Assembly (NCBI GenBank): GCA_951802425.1
Contig: OX637802.1
Coordinates: 1,426,001-1,490,000 of the forward strand
Direction: 5' to 3'
Source: Clavaria fumosa
Lineage: Eukaryota; Basidiomycota; Agaricomycetes; Agaricales; Clavariaceae
DNA: 64,000 bases
Position numbers and translations under genes: made by a program. Position 1 is the first letter of the stretch. The number at the start of each line of letters is the position of its first letter. Shown here one piece after another: positions 1-12,008 of the stretch. Under the pieces are notes generated by a model. It was not told the origin of the DNA. It ran no database searches and saw only the letters and a program-made list of their open reading frames with translations.

Positions 1-993
1 TGACGGTAAGGAAGAGATAGACATTGACGAAAGTTGTGTAGGACTTGAAAATGTTAAAACAACTTCGTCATCACCGCGCTCACACGCGGAAGATCCACAA
101 GCTGGTGAAGCCACGAGGGCCTCAGAGGTGCCAGTGGGTCCGACATTGTCAGGAACAAGCTTGGTGGCCAAGTCCACTTCGCTCTGCGTGAGATCTGGCT
201 CGAAGCCGGCATCGGGGTCGGAATTGACTTCAGACATAGAAGGGCCCGGCGTGCCGCTTGCGTCCGCGCGCCACCTGTCTACGCTTGCCTTGACCTCCTC
301 TGGGTCTTTGGGTGGAATCATAGTCAAGGAAAGCTCGTGCTCGTCTGATTGACTGGTTGTGATGATCTCGTCTATCGTTGAGCTGATTGTAATGCAAATG
401 GGTTGTTTTCTCCTTATCCGAAGCGCGGACATGCGACAAGGGGCAGAATCTTCCATGGGCAACAAAGGTAGCACAGAACGACTCGAAGAGTGGTCTGGAA
501 TAGCGACTCCCAAACGGTTGGCATCTGCACCAAAGCCAGACTTCCGAGTCTCAGGTCCCCTATTATTTTCAAGTCTCGGCTTTTTGCGCCGTCGGACGGC
601 AAGTGGATCAGGAAGACAATTTGAGGCCCTAAGGTATTGTATGTCCAGTGAGCTAGAGCGCTTCACTGGAGTACACTGACGAGTAGTTCTGCGAAGTGAG
701 GGCTTATGGGGTTGTGAAATCGCAGAGGGAGCTACGGAGTCGCTGGAGAGAGAAATATGCGAACGAACACTGGTCGAAGAGATGGAAATGACTTCCATAT
801 CTGGGGGCAGAGGCGCATTCCTGGAGATAGTGTTCCTCTTCCTCATTGCTGTTGGAGACATCAACTGCGAGTGCAGTGGCTGAGGTATTGTGTGAGGGCT
901 TGAGAGCGAAAACGGAGACGATGGTGCGGGTTTGATTGGGTAAAAATCAGTGAGTTTTTGAGACTGAGTAGGGAATTTCCTTTTGGTCCTCAT
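1..993 (-). CDS. N-terminal part of a nuclear protein with a PIP-degron-like motif (3' end outside window)
   Basis: One frame is open from the ATG at 993 to the window edge, about 331 codons with no stop, so the 3' part is missing. The protein begins MRTKRK and has SQKLTDFYPIKP at about residues 11-22, a PCNA-interacting (PIP) motif with the Thr-Asp pair of PIP degrons. From memory it is close to the degron of human SET8/PR-Set7 (RKLTDFYPVRR). The rest visible is low-complexity, rich in Ser/Pro, with basic patches (RRRKKPR at about 135) that could be nuclear localisation signals. No catalytic domain lies in the window. It is divergently arranged with the amidohydrolase gene, 187 bp apart. A SET-domain H4K20 methyltransferase is my leading guess; any PCNA-dependent CRL4-Cdt2 substrate would also fit. 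Confidence 0.5.
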   Translation of the reverse strand, partial: MRTKRKFPTQSQKLTDFYPIKPAPSSPFSLSSPHTIPQPLHSQLMSPTAMRKRNTISRNAPLPPDMEVISISSTSVRSHISLSSDSVAPSAISQPHKPSLRRTTRQCTPVKRSSSLDIQYLRASNCLPDPLAVRRRKKPRLENNRGPETRKSGFGADANRLGVAIPDHSSSRSVLPLLPMEDSAPCRMSALRIRRKQPICITISSTIDEIITTSQSDEHELSLTMIPPKDPEEVKASVDRWRADASGTPGPSMSEVNSDPDAGFEPDLTQSEVDLATKLVPDNVGPTGTSEALVASPACGSSACERGDDEVVLTFSSPTQLSSMSISSLPS

Positions 994-1180
994 TTTAGAG
1001 AAGTGCAACTTGCGCGTACATAGGAGGAGCAGCCGAAACACAGGTTGCCTTGCGTGTCACGTGTTTATCACCTGACTCTCCACGCGTGAAGTCCGCCTCA
1101 TTCCTTCGGTGCGGCTGGAAAATCTTAATGTCAACGATTGAAAAGGGCCATGTTGTCTGCACGTCTTCGTTACGCCCAGC

Positions 1181-4100
1181 ATGGAGAAATGTGTTTTGGG
1201 AGCAGCACCACCTCATCGCTCTTTCATTATTGGAGGAAGCAGGTTCACTTCCTTCATCTTGGCCGGGCTCTTCGTGCTTGCATATCGCCTGAAGAATTCC
1301 TCTCCACAAGGAATGCTGCACAATGCAGAACTCACACTTTCTCGCTGCTCCTCACTTCATTTGAAACCGGTCACTCCTCTCAACTTGCTTCCACGTGAAC
1401 GCTCCGACCGTTTTGAGCCGGCGACCAAGCCTACCTTGCTAAAGAACGCTAGGATATGGACTGGTGAAGGCAATGGCACCGAAGTTGTATATGGGAATAT
1501 TTTCTTGGACAACGGGCTCATTCGGAAAGTTGGAAATGTCGTTCTTTCCACGCTTCCATCTGACATAGCAGTCGTCGATTTGGGAGGTGCCTGGGTGACT
1601 CCTGGCATTGTGGATATACACAGTAATCTGGGAGACTCCCCCATACCTTTCCTTGGCGGTGCTATGGATTTGAGTTCGCCGAATGGTCTTGTGCAACCAT
1701 GGCTCCGAAGTCTAGATGCGCTCAATACTCACGACGAGGCTTATTCGCTAAATATCGCCGGAGGCGTCACCACTTCTTTGGTTTTCCCCGGATCTGCCAA
1801 TTCCATTAGTAAGTATTCTGGAACCACTGAAAGGAATCGTCTCATTGACGAATTGTTAGGCGGCCAGGCGTTCACGATAAAGATGAGAAAGACGACGGAG
1901 AGGACTCCCACGTCCATGCTACTGGAGCCGCCATATAACGTGAATGGTTTATTTCCCGCCCCTAACCTACCCGTGCGGTGGAGGCACATTAAGTGAGGTC
2001 TGCTTTCGATGTCCTGGAGTGATCTTACAGAACTGCTATGCGTAGACACGCGTGCGGTATGTTACTTCATTTTATGGGGCGCCTTTCCTTGTTAACTTTG
2101 TGACCAGGCGAGAACATTCGTATGGGTCCCCTCGAATCTAGCCGTGCCACACAACTGGGTCGTACTCAATTCTCTTCAGGTTTTGGTGGGTGGGGCAACA
2201 TCACTCGGATGGATACTGCATGGTCCTGGCGCGAAGCGTACGCTACTGCAAAAAAAGTTATGTTATTACAGGATTCCTATTGTGAAAAAGTGCAGCAAGA
2301 GCGATGGGATGAGTTGGGCGATTCCCTCTTCCCCGAGGATTTGCGATGGGAGGCATTGGTTGACGTCTTGAGAGGTCGCGTTAAGGTATACTCTGTCTCA
2401 GTCATTTTCAAGGACCTCAAATTATATTTGTAGGTTCACATGTATTGCCAAGAAGCAGTGGATCTAGACACGCTTGTGCGGGTGAGTTGAGTCTCCTGAC
2501 AATATCCTCCTCCCTCGTCTTGTACATTTTTGTAGTTGTCCAACGAGTTCGAATTTCCGATTGCGGTGGTGCATCATGCAAGTGAAGCATATCTCGTCCC
2601 CACTATACTCAAGAGAGCTTTCAGTAAATATCATTCATATCGCTAGTTATAGATGCTCATTCTACACAGGCGACTCGCCAGCTGTGGCCTTGTTTGCACT
2701 TCGCGCAAGGTTCATTGCTCACTACTGACCCGGTCAAAATTTGAAATATTTTATAGATACAGTCGAGAAGCTAGCAGGGCTTCGGAGTTCGCACCACGGA
2801 TCTTGAACGGCCATGGGCTTCGAGTTGTGATGAAGGTGCGCCGGGTTATTGTGGGATCTGGGGTTGGACTTACCGTACAACAGAGTGATCAACCTGTGAC
2901 AAACTCCAGATATCTCTTGTATGAGGCGCAACTCGCTCATTACTATGGACTAGAAGAATATAAAGCGTTAAGCTCTGTCACTGCCTATCCTGCGGAAGTC
3001 ATGGGGCTAGGGTGGAGGATTGGCTACATCAAAGAAGGTTAGTGACTTTTCGGAGGAAGTACCAAGTTGAATGATTTCATAGACTGGTCGTAGGTTGGGA
3101 CGCAGGTGGGTAAATTGGTTCATGATCGAGCGAGCGCCTGTGATGACCCTTGACAAGATTTGGTCGTATGGGATAGCCATCCTCTTGCCTTGGGAGCAAC
3201 TCCCTCACACGTCTTCATTGATGGGATACCGCAGCTAGATACTCCGCACAGCGTTCGCAAACCTCCTGCCTTTCAGAAAACACCGAAAGTGCCCAATTTT
3301 GACAAGGAAGCGAAGCAGGCTGTCAAATATGACGGATTACCGCCGCTTATTCCTGAGAAGGCATATTCAGAATTCATAGCCTTCATGAATGTGCGATCAG
3401 TGTGGGTGAAGGGGCCGCTCGGTGTCACACAACTGTTTTCTTCTCAAGATCAGACCGCGCACGGTGTAGTGCTTTGTCACAAAGGCAAAATCGTTTGCAC
3501 GGGAGCGGAGGACCTCTGTCTTGGGGCAACTAACGACGGAAATCAGATAGATACCTTCGATCTTGATGGCGGCGAAATATCACCATCACTCATATCGTTT
3601 GGCTCGCCATTGGGCTTGTCTCATATAGAAGAGGAACCGTCCGCGAACGATGGGTTCATTCACGATACTCTGAAGGGAAGGCTTCCTGGGCTGCTACGCG
3701 AAGAGGACAGCGTAGTCAGAGCTTTGGATGGCTTGGAACTCGGCAGTCGAGATGCCTTGTACGTCGCTCGATGACAGATATTCTATGCCTTACTCATTGA
3801 TCTCTGAAGCCTTGCCTATCGAGAAGGAGTCGCCGCAGCTATCACTGCTCCGAGTCACCACGGATTTTTTTCTGGCCTTAGTGCTTATTTTTCAACTAGT
3901 GCATCGCACCGCTTCGATCATCAGCCGGTGTGGCAGGATGTGGCAGGACTGCACGTCACCGTCGAATCTTCTGAAGAGATGCCAGGGACGAGCACTCGGA
4001 TCACTATTCTAAAAAAATTATTGCTTAGTGGTGCCGAAGGCGGCGCGAAGGAATGGTGGAAGCAGGTTGTTGAGGTATGTGCTCTGATATTCTTCGTATC

Positions 4101-4771
4101 AGCATTGCCAACTTCGTCCAGGGTACCATGCCGCTGATCGTTGAAGCGCACAGTGCGGATGTCATCGCCACTCTTATTCTCTTGAAGAGGGATGCCGAAG
4201 TGTACCATCGTCGGCGTCTCAAATTGACTGTCACAGGCGCCTCTGAAGCTCATCTTCTTGCAAAGGAGTTAGCTGTGGCAGACGTAGGAATTGTGGTGAA
4301 TCCAGTGAGACCATTTCCGTCAACATGGGAGCGACGGAGAATGTGAGTTTCCTAAGCACAATCGACGGCTGTCTTTACTCCTTGACCTCTTCTAGTTTGC
4401 AAGGCCCGCCTTTCACGCCGCAAAGTGCCATTGCGAAATTGCTTGCTCAGAATGTCACCGTCGGCATCGGCGTCGAAAATCCCTGGAGTGCTAGAACTAC
4501 GAGGTTAGACTTGGCTTGGGTAATTACCGCATGACTCCGTCAAAGCGATGCCTCAATCAGATTTTGCAAGGTTGCCATCGAGTCCGGACATCACATCACA
4601 AAAGAGCAAGCACTTGCCCTTGGCTCCACAAATCTTGAGAAACTACTCACCGGAATGATTGACAATGAGGCCTCGGAGCTTGTTGCGACGAAAGGCGGAG
4701 GCTTGCTGGACCTAGAGAGTCGTGTTGTTGCCTTGATTTCGCCCAAAAAGGGTCTGGTCCATATTCTCTAA
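1181..4771 (+). CDS. Amidohydrolase-family membrane-anchored protein, possibly catalytically impaired
   Basis: A multi-exon gene. Exon 1 (1181 to about 1992) gives an N-terminal hydrophobic segment (FTSFILAGLFVLAYRL, a likely signal anchor), then an amidohydrolase beta-sandwich start (LKNARIWTGEG) and a GIVDIHSNLGD loop. Later exons encode RMDTAWSWREAY, PEDLRWEALVDVLRGRVK, AVDLDTLVRLSNEFEFPIAVVHHASEAYLVP, SEFAPRILNGHGLRVVMK, SDQPVTNSRYLLYEAQLAHYYGL and VVWDSHPLALGATPSHVFIDG, in the order typical of a fungal imidazolonepropionase-like family. A C-terminal extension ends at ISPKKGLVHIL. Introns are near 1993, 2386, 2480, 2625, 2710, 2836 and 3040, with more in the last kilobase. Residues that are usually His (HSH, SDHP) read HSN and SDQP here, so metal binding is doubtful. 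The start is the first ATG that includes the membrane segment. Confidence 0.8.
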
Positions 4772-5056
4772 ACTCATTTTGCATCTACATACGTACTTGC
4801 CCATTGCTGGAATATTCGATCTTTGCAATGTCGTCTGATGAACAGCGGCAAGAGCTGGGTCTTAGGGTCCAAGATCACGCCGTCCTTTAACTGAGGACCA
4901 GTAGCAAGGACGGAGTTCGACTACGAGTCCTGGATAGCACTACAAAGTAGCGAACAGAGGATAAGTTACGACTTGCAATACTGATACTGCGTAGTTTGAT
5001 GGACGAGATCTCTTGAAGGACGATATCGGATAGCACAAGTTACATACGAACGAACG

Positions 5057-7035
5057 CTAAGTCAACTCAAGTTCACCGAAAACACTTTGTTTACCGTCGA
5101 CTGGCCAGTCCACACGACCAAATTGGACTGTCGTAGACCACTCACTCGGTCCGTCGTGCAAGATCCCTTGCTGGGTATGACTATATCCGAGGGCGGTCCC
5201 AAATACCGCCTTGGCCACTTTTGACGGGTTGTCAATGTACGACTGCGGTGGCGAAAGCGGTGCGGTTGGTGAATCAAGAAAACCGTGCTGAATAGAAGAT
5301 AACAAAGACGAGATAGGTGTTTGGAGAACTGTCGTGTCTGGTTGGATATGGACAGATGTACTCTCTATATTTGGCAATTGCTCGGTGGGGCTGGTTTTGT
5401 GCAGACTCGAAGCCAGACTCGAAGCCTCATTGGAGACAGGCGCTTGGCTAGCAGTGGGTATAACTTCCTTCTTGGAATGAGGATTTGGACGAGACTGAGG
5501 ATTTGGGCGAGGCTGAGGATCGGAACGAGGAAGCAGACGGCCCCATGCCGGTTTCGTGCCAGGTTTCGAACCGACCGATAGTGGCCGAACTGTCTTAGTC
5601 GTACGGTTTACGAGAGTGCCTGAAGGCATCCTCATCAAGGTTTTCGCCGGCTTGTCAGGTTTTTCTTTGCTCTTTTTTAACACGGCAGTCTGACGCTCAG
5701 AGGTGGATGTCGCGGAAGTCGAATTATTCAGCGTCTTCTCTACACGAGACGGTGGCCTGGCCGGACGTCGAGCCGGGACACCGCCATCGCTGTTCGGGGT
5801 AGGAGCCACAGCGAGAACCCTGCGCGGCCCTCGCAAAGGTAGACCGTCCTCTTTGTGGCCGCGCGATTGAGCAATGCCGGTGCCAGGTTTGGCTGGGGCA
5901 GATATGGTACGTCTGCGGACAGCAGTGATCGGCGCAGACGCAGGCAATGCTTTGGGAGGGGGATGGGTCGAAGCAGGAGTGGATGACGGTGGCGCTCGCT
6001 CTGTCACGCCTGCGCTAGTTGATGATTGGGTACCTGTCCAACTGCGAGTTGGTCTAGACGAGATGGGTGCAGTAGTTTCGCTTGGGGTACATCGACCCGA
6101 TTTCGAAGCGGATCCTCGGAAGGACGGGGCGGAGGTAGATGATGGTAGCGGACGCGAAGCTGTGAGGTTACTGTTGTAGTGACCTTGTGCAGTTCGAGGA
6201 CGCGGCGGCATAGGCACTGAAGCGGGAAGAGATGGTTTGTTTGGAATGTCAAGATACTTCCGCGTGGTAGGACTTAGAGGAGCGATGAAACTGAGAAAGC
6301 ACGTATTAGACCAAGGACATCGTTCTACCGTCCTACATACCTCTCTACCCTGCGCGGGAGCAACGCCTTGTAGGCCTCAAATACCTTCCGGCTGACCTTC
6401 CTGACATCGGCATTGGCATCTCGTGCCCCTGAGCGAATGGCGCTTTCGACGTCCTGTGCGCTGGATTCCTTCTCAATGTCTGGAGGGTTGATACAATGCA
6501 GATAGGCCAGGATACATTCCATAGCTGTCAGGCGTAAAGTGATGGATTTATCTTGGATTGATTGAACAAGGAACGGCAGGATCAAGGGCGATTGCGTCGT
6601 CTCCACGATAGTGAGGATGCATGTCCGTGCTCGCGTGATTAAAACCTTATTTGTGCGGGCGCAGAGGAGGAGGAGCGACGGCAAGAATTGAGGAAGAAGT
6701 TGTTCGAAGGAGTGTCCAAGGACCGGCGCAAGTGAGGCGATGAGATTGATGGCGACGCCTGATAGCCTCGTACGCTCGGATGCCATTGCGGAGGTCAGAG
6801 GGCGAGAAACGGAGCGAACGGAAGAGACGACTTCAGTCGTGCAGTGTGCATATGCTTTGCATATGTCGCCTAGCTTGACTATGCTTTCAGCTATGGCATC
6901 CCAAGAGTCTTCGGTTTCGGGTTGAGAAATGGCAGGGAGGATTGCATTGATCTCTTGTGTAAGTGAATGTGCCTTGCCATACAAGATCAGCAAAGTGGAT
7001 AAGCCATAGACTGAGAGTACCTTTTTAACGGGCAT
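5057..7035 (-). CDS. CLASP N-terminal (TOG) domain protein with basic Ser/Pro-rich tail
   Basis: Two exons are joined by a 50 nt intron (6291-6340); splicing gives RRVESFIAPLSPTTRKYLDI. The N-terminal part of about 225 residues is alpha-helical HEAT/TOG-like: SWDAIAESIVKLGDICKAY, SERTRLSGVAINLIASLAP, RTNKVLITRARTCILTIVE, DANADVRKVSRKVFEAYKALLP. This is the pattern of the CLASP_N domain, which binds tubulin and promotes microtubule rescue. The tail of about 400 residues is Ser/Pro/Arg-rich, basic and low-complexity, as in the microtubule-lattice-binding linkers of CLASPs; no second TOG domain is seen. The start is the ATG at 7035 (MPVKKVLSVYG); a 49 nt intron just after codon 5 is possible. 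It is divergent from GATA gene A, with about 300 bp between starts. Confidence 0.75.
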
Positions 7036-7298
7036 ATCTCGTCGTATTCTCCACGGTCGTGAGTGAAATGAGCTGAACGAAAAAAATGAACGACGCCACG
7101 CGCCAACCACGCGTCGAACACGTGATCGTGTTGCATTTCCCAAAACAAGGCCAGATCAAAGACACCTTTAATAGGTATTGCTCTGATCATGCCCATCAAA
7201 CTACTAACGCGCAAGCCTTTGACTGGGTGTTTTGGCTCTCACTCCCCTGGGAGAATCCAGATAATAATACCCATGCTGTACGGGTCCGAGTCACTCAA

Positions 7299-7305
7299 TA
7301 TAAAT
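7299..7305 (+). promoter_or_regulatory. TATA box of GATA-finger gene A
   Basis: TATAAAT lies 28-34 bp upstream of the ATG at 7333. The duplicate gene B has a TATA box at 24301-24306. The recognisable homology between the two copies begins at about this point. Confidence 0.5.
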
Positions 7306-7332
7306 TTATGAATTCACCCATGGCTATCAAAC

Positions 7333-10203
7333 ATGGAACCCCCTTCATCAGGTCGCTCAGGGATGGCTGAGTTTGAGGTCATCACATTTCATACGGGCGC
7401 TGTTATTCGAGAGGAATCCGAGGATCGCTTTATTGCCGTCGATCCCAGTCGGCCGTCACGGCGACGACGATCCAAGGATCGGTCCTGTTCTGAATGCAAA
7501 GCCTCCAAGACTCCCATCTGGAGGAGAGGCTCAAGTGGCTCTATGTTATGCAACAGGCTGAGTTCGACTCTGCATCTTGGAGATGGCGAGGAACTCATAT
7601 CCTCCAATAGGTGCGGCTTGCAAGATCGCCGTGTCAAGAAGAAATTGGCGTCTATCGACTGTTACCCTTCTGCCAGCATTGGGCTGCCTTTTGGGAGCGC
7701 GAATGTGTCGTTCCTTCCCGTTACTGAACATACGGGCAACGACCATGGGAGGGGATATGTTCCCGAGTCTGAGCCGCCTGTATACCAGGTTGGCGAACGA
7801 TCAGTTGTCGAATGCAGTCAAGGGGAAAGCAGCCTTTCCAGCATTAACGAAGTGTGTGCTTTGTGCCTTGTCTATGTACGCACATGCTGATACACGGTGG
7901 CGTTCAATCAGGAAATCTTGACAGATCCGAGTCCGTTCGAAGCCCATGTCGACCTCTCATCTAGCACACCCCAAGAAATTTCGGTTTATTCCAATCAAGT
8001 ATGTGACCTTGTTAATTTCTCAGATTTGAAGTGCCGAAGTCGGTTCCGTTGAAGACAACCGCCCTGTTCCCGGCAGAATCCGTCTTAGGCGACCAAATGA
8101 CACAACTCCCAAGAATCGATGAAACGTATCTGTCTGCGATCCAAGCACCCAGTCATACAGGGTCAAGTCACAGGAATGCACAGACGTGTCCGGGGGTCAT
8201 GATCGAGCACACGCTACAGAATAATGCTCCCACTGCACCAGAATTTGGTTCCTGGCCCCCAGATATCACTGCCGGGCTATTTAACAATCAGACGGTTGTG
8301 CCTCACAATAGGAGTGACGGAGGTGATTTATTGTCATTGTGGGCAGCAACGTAAGCTAAAGGTCATCACGCAGGTGCTTTCCAATGCCGCGTTAGTCGAC
8401 TGCATATCTCTCGTCATTGTCTGATATTTTTTAGGTTTCGTTTTGGCATTTCCCCCCTCGTTATCAGTCGCTGACATCGATTGTTAAGTGCTCGATATGT
8501 CTATGCCACCTCTTCTCTGTCGCTGGCTGCATGCCGTCAGACAATCTCATCATAGGACCTCAGCATTGGTTATCCCAATTTTATCGGCGCGCCACTGACG
8601 TGCATTTCGACGCACTCCAGCAAGGCTCAAGTGTCTACGTTACCACGGAAACGTTCATATATGAGTACGCGGGAAAGACCTGGAAGTTGACGGCATTCGC
8701 TGTGCTACGGGAACAGTATGATGTTGTATCTAGCCCGTCCATCGGATTTCGGCGTCCCAAGCTGCGCAAAATGATCTCGTTTTCGACTTTGTCGGTGTGC
8801 CAACTACCGACTCCCCGAACCAGCTTAACCAGCTTGATGATTGGTTGGACGGGCAGTCGCTGGTGAAGCACATTGAATCGTCGAGGGCCATGTCGGCGAT
8901 ATGGGATCTGAGCCGCTTGCCAGTTGGACGCCACCATCCCGGTTCGGCCACGTTTCGATACTTGAGAAGATCGTTTCACACCGTTGAAACTAGGTGACTT
9001 TGACTCGATCTCAATCTTGGCTCCCCTTGTTGACCATCTCCACAAGCTCGGGTTCACAAACCACGCCAAAGATTATCTCGGGTAGCCCCGTTCACAATTT
9101 TCGAAGTGTTCATCAAATGACGATGCTACTCAAGCACGTAAGATCCGATGCTCGTATGGACATTTTCAGGAGTTTGGAGCCCGTAAGTTCATGTGCCGAC
9201 TTCTTGTGATTGATTCTCGAAATTGGACGCAGATTTTGCGAAATGCGTGCATCCGAAGTTGCCAAGAGTGGTTCATTGCGGTAATCTATTGTCATCGTCT
9301 CTAGCTTCCATTCAAGTGTTGATCCTTTTTCAAGTGTTTGGATGAAGCGGCTAAAAGACGTGACACCAGAGCGCAACTTGATTTCCTTGAGGCGAACAAA
9401 GAATACATGCAAGACACTATCACTCTGTATCGACTTTCCTTCCAGGAGGTGATTATCATTCATCCTTTTCTCTATCCGCTCACCGCATATCGGCATTCTT
9501 GACAGATATGTGTTGATGATATCCCTCACATCTGTTCTGTGCCTTGCTCGTCCCATGTGCAGCCGTCCTTTGACGGTTTGGTATCTGCGGCCAAGAAGGC
9601 GCTGGACAAGCTATTCTCGCAGAGGGATGTATTACATTACACCCAGTCAACATCTCCTCGACTGATCACTCAAGATCAGTTCCTCAACGCTCAGACTGTT
9701 GGATACGTCCAATATAAGCTGTGCTTTTCGTGCCATCTTTTAAACGACGAGCAACGGGAGCAGGTGTGTGTTCCTCCTCCGCTGTGATTTCACGTTTTCT
9801 GGCCATTACCTCAATTACGTCTCAGCATAACGGCATTACTTGGAAGAAGATGGCAGAGGAAAGGGTCAAACTCCTTCGACGGTCAAAGGCAATGTTCGTA
9901 TGGAACTATCTGCCCGTTGATGTAATAGAGATGGCGTCGGCGAAACTGGATCATATTCTAGCTTCATGTAGGCCCGACTCCTCACTGTTTCTTTTCCCTC
10001 GGCCTTACGGTTCTGGGCATTCCAGTTCATTTCCCTTCAAGATTCTTCATCTGTACATGACGTTGCTCCGTCGACGCCTTCTCGCAAGCAGTTCTGGATC
10101 CTCCTTTAATCTCTCAGTAAACTATGGTCCACACTCATGCATGGCCTCTCACTGCGCTCAACTTTATGAGCCTCTTTGTATCTTGATCGCTTTCCTTCCG
10201 TAG
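7333..10203 (+). CDS. GATA-type zinc finger protein, paralogue A (left arm of inverted duplication)
   Basis: Exon 1 (7333-7556) ends inside a GATA finger: CSECKASKTPIWRRG...LCN, completed in exon 2 (from 7611) by RCGLQDRRVKKK, giving C-x2-C-x17-C-x2-C followed by a basic tail. The intron between them (7557-7610) starts with GC. Further exons (about 7912-7998, 8040-8345, then 8.53-8.99 kb, short exons near 9.05-9.4 kb, 9.51-9.76 kb, 9.83-10.0 kb and a last one to 10203) encode unfamiliar sequence: IGPQHWLSQFYRRATDVHF, QPSFDGLVSAAKKALDKLF, FVWNYLPVDVIEMASAKLDHIL. Conservation of these blocks and of splice sites with gene B supports the model. It is probably a DNA-binding transcription regulator of unknown target. 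The start could also be the in-frame ATG at 7363, which matches gene B. The 3'-terminal exon is the least certain. Confidence 0.65.
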
Positions 10204-10357
10204 TAGCATCATTCACGATCGTTCTAACTTGCTGTATCCAACCTGTATGTCGTTGTGCAATCCCTTTTAACATGACATCGAAATTTGTAGTATTTCCCAA
10301 AGTGGTACCAATTGATTCACGAATATCGCCATCTAAATGATCTAGTTCGGATTTTAT

Positions 10358-11318
10358 TCAATCCTCGTAGGGTGGCAAGCCCCACTCCTCAGGTACAAAT
10401 TCCTCCAAAGACTCGAGCACGAGATCGGGTTTTTCTGCGCCCAAATCAGTGCTTCTCAGGAGGTCTGGGCGAACAATCCAGACTACTGTTGGAAGGTGAT
10501 GATCAACTTTATTGTCCTATCCACGGAAATGGGACAACAGTCACCAGACATGCCCGCCCGTTTCGCAGCCTGGAAACCTACAACTGAATCTTCGAATACC
10601 AATCCCTTGGATCTGGCAGTGATCTGCGCATCTGTACAAATTACTTCTGGTGTCCCAACATCGAAACCCAGCCTTTCCCTCGCGGCGGCCAAGAAGAGAT
10701 CTGGTGCGGGTTTCACCTTTGCCACTCCAGAGTCGTCACCACAGACCGTCTTCTCGCCGAAGTAGGAGAATAGATGCGGAGAATGCTCTGCTTTAGCCAG
10801 AAAATAGAATCGTCGGCTAGATGTCGCGATGGCAATTGGTATGCCGTGTGTATGAAGATGGTTGACGAGCCTGACTGCGCCAGGCAAGGGCTTGGCAAGG
10901 TGATAGAGACGGTATTGCGATTCATCCGTAAGCGCGAGGAGACCGTCAACAGTAAGCGGTAGATCAGGGAAAGCTGAAAGCATCTTTTGTGCGCAGGCTC
11001 GTCCGGCTGGTCATCCGAACAAAGGCTTAGGATCAGAAGAGCCATGTAGAAATAGAACACCTACTGTATCCCCTGAACGAGGTTATCATATCCCGTGTTA
11101 ATTCCTTTCCGTACTGTGCGAGGACATCATCTGAATGATATTAGGTGATGAGCATATCTCAATGATAATAACGCACTCGCCGCTTGAGTGGTGACTCGCT
11201 CGGAGTCGATCAATAGCCCTGAAGATGGTATGTCGAGTATTAGACGAGGAGCCAAAGATGATTTTGCTGTCGTACCATCAACGTCAAAGATCACGTAGTC
11301 AATCTTTGTGTACACCAT
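10358..11318 (-). CDS. HAD-superfamily phosphatase (pseudouridine-5'-phosphatase-like)
   Basis: Five exons. From the ATG at 11318: MVYTKIDYVIFDVDG, then LLIDSERVTTQAA, NDVLAQYGKELTRDMITSFRGY, a long exon (about 10560-10983) with FPDLPLTVDGLLALTDE, ATSSRR, KPAPDLFLAAARERLG and VFEDSVVGFQAAKRAGM, and a last exon ending VVWIVRPDLL...EEWGLPPYED. All four HAD motifs are present: DxDG nucleophile, Thr/Ser motif II, Lys motif III and the acidic motif IV; the cap is of the beta-phosphoglucomutase type. The arrangement matches eukaryotic HDHD1/pseudouridine-5'-phosphatase and sugar-phosphate phosphatases; the exact substrate cannot be told. It is convergent with GATA gene A. A broken copy lies in the right arm at about 20.13-20.46 kb. 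Confidence 0.8.
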
Positions 11319-11967
11319 GGGTATAGTTGATGAGATCCATGGGTCCGACAGGGCCTGGTTATATGCAGCAGGGGTAGGCAATGAAATTGGGCAGCAGATT
11401 AGGAAAACTGATCATCCTGATACGGGAAACGGTCACCAGTACGAAACATGTGTCGCTGTGTCACCTTTGGCCAGTGCACTCCCTTTCTGGAAAACCTAGG
11501 AACTCCCAATTTTATTCTTGAGCTTATTTGCCACCAGAGAAAACTTCTGCTGACTAGGGGTAACTGAGTCACCAGTCAATGGTAGAATGCAAATTGTTAT
11601 TTGAATATCCATCATGACTTGTGTAAAGAAAGATCAACATGACAGACTCATAGTGTAGATCAAGGACTTCCTGTCTCAATAATTCTCATCCACTGTGATC
11701 TTCGTTCTCAGGGAGCCTATGAGACATCATGACTCCGAGTTTACCTATTGGGGTATTGGGTTCGAGTCAGGAGAATTCCGGTGTCGGGATTGCGTAAAAT
11801 GGTAATCCCGACCCGGGCGCATCATTTAAGGTCACGCGTGATGTCGTGTCACCCACCGCCGCGCACCCGCTAATCAACCTTCTCATTGACTCATGGTGCG
11901 AGTGACTGCGGCGAGTGACTCACTCTTGCATTCCGAGATGGGCTGTTCGAGGGCTTCCGGCGCAAGG
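11319..11967. other. Intergenic region between divergent HAD and DUF6699 genes
   Basis: About 650 bp holding the divergent upstream regions. I see no ORF, repeat or RNA gene. A GGTTCGAGTC match near 11759 resembles a tRNA B-box but has no cloverleaf around it. Confidence 0.5.
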
Positions 11968-11975
11968 TATATAAA
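11968..11975 (+). promoter_or_regulatory. TATA box of the DUF6699 gene
   Basis: TATATAAA lies 34-41 bp upstream of the ATG at 12009, a short leader typical of a strongly regulated fungal promoter. Confidence 0.5.
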
Positions 11976-12008
11976 TGCTGAAAAGATGCATTGCTCGAAC
12001 CCTATACA

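Noticed and set aside
7999..8023. Apparent 25-nt intron (GTATGTG...TTTCTCAG) in GATA gene A, with counterparts in both units of gene B
   Set aside because: Too short for a basidiomycete intron, and the frame does not close; a 41-nt intron ending at the next AG gives the conserved frame SNQ|SVPLKT in gene A and unit a.
11745..11775. Possible tRNA (B-box-like GGTTCGAGTC)
   Set aside because: No A-box, acceptor stem or T-stem pairing could be built around it.
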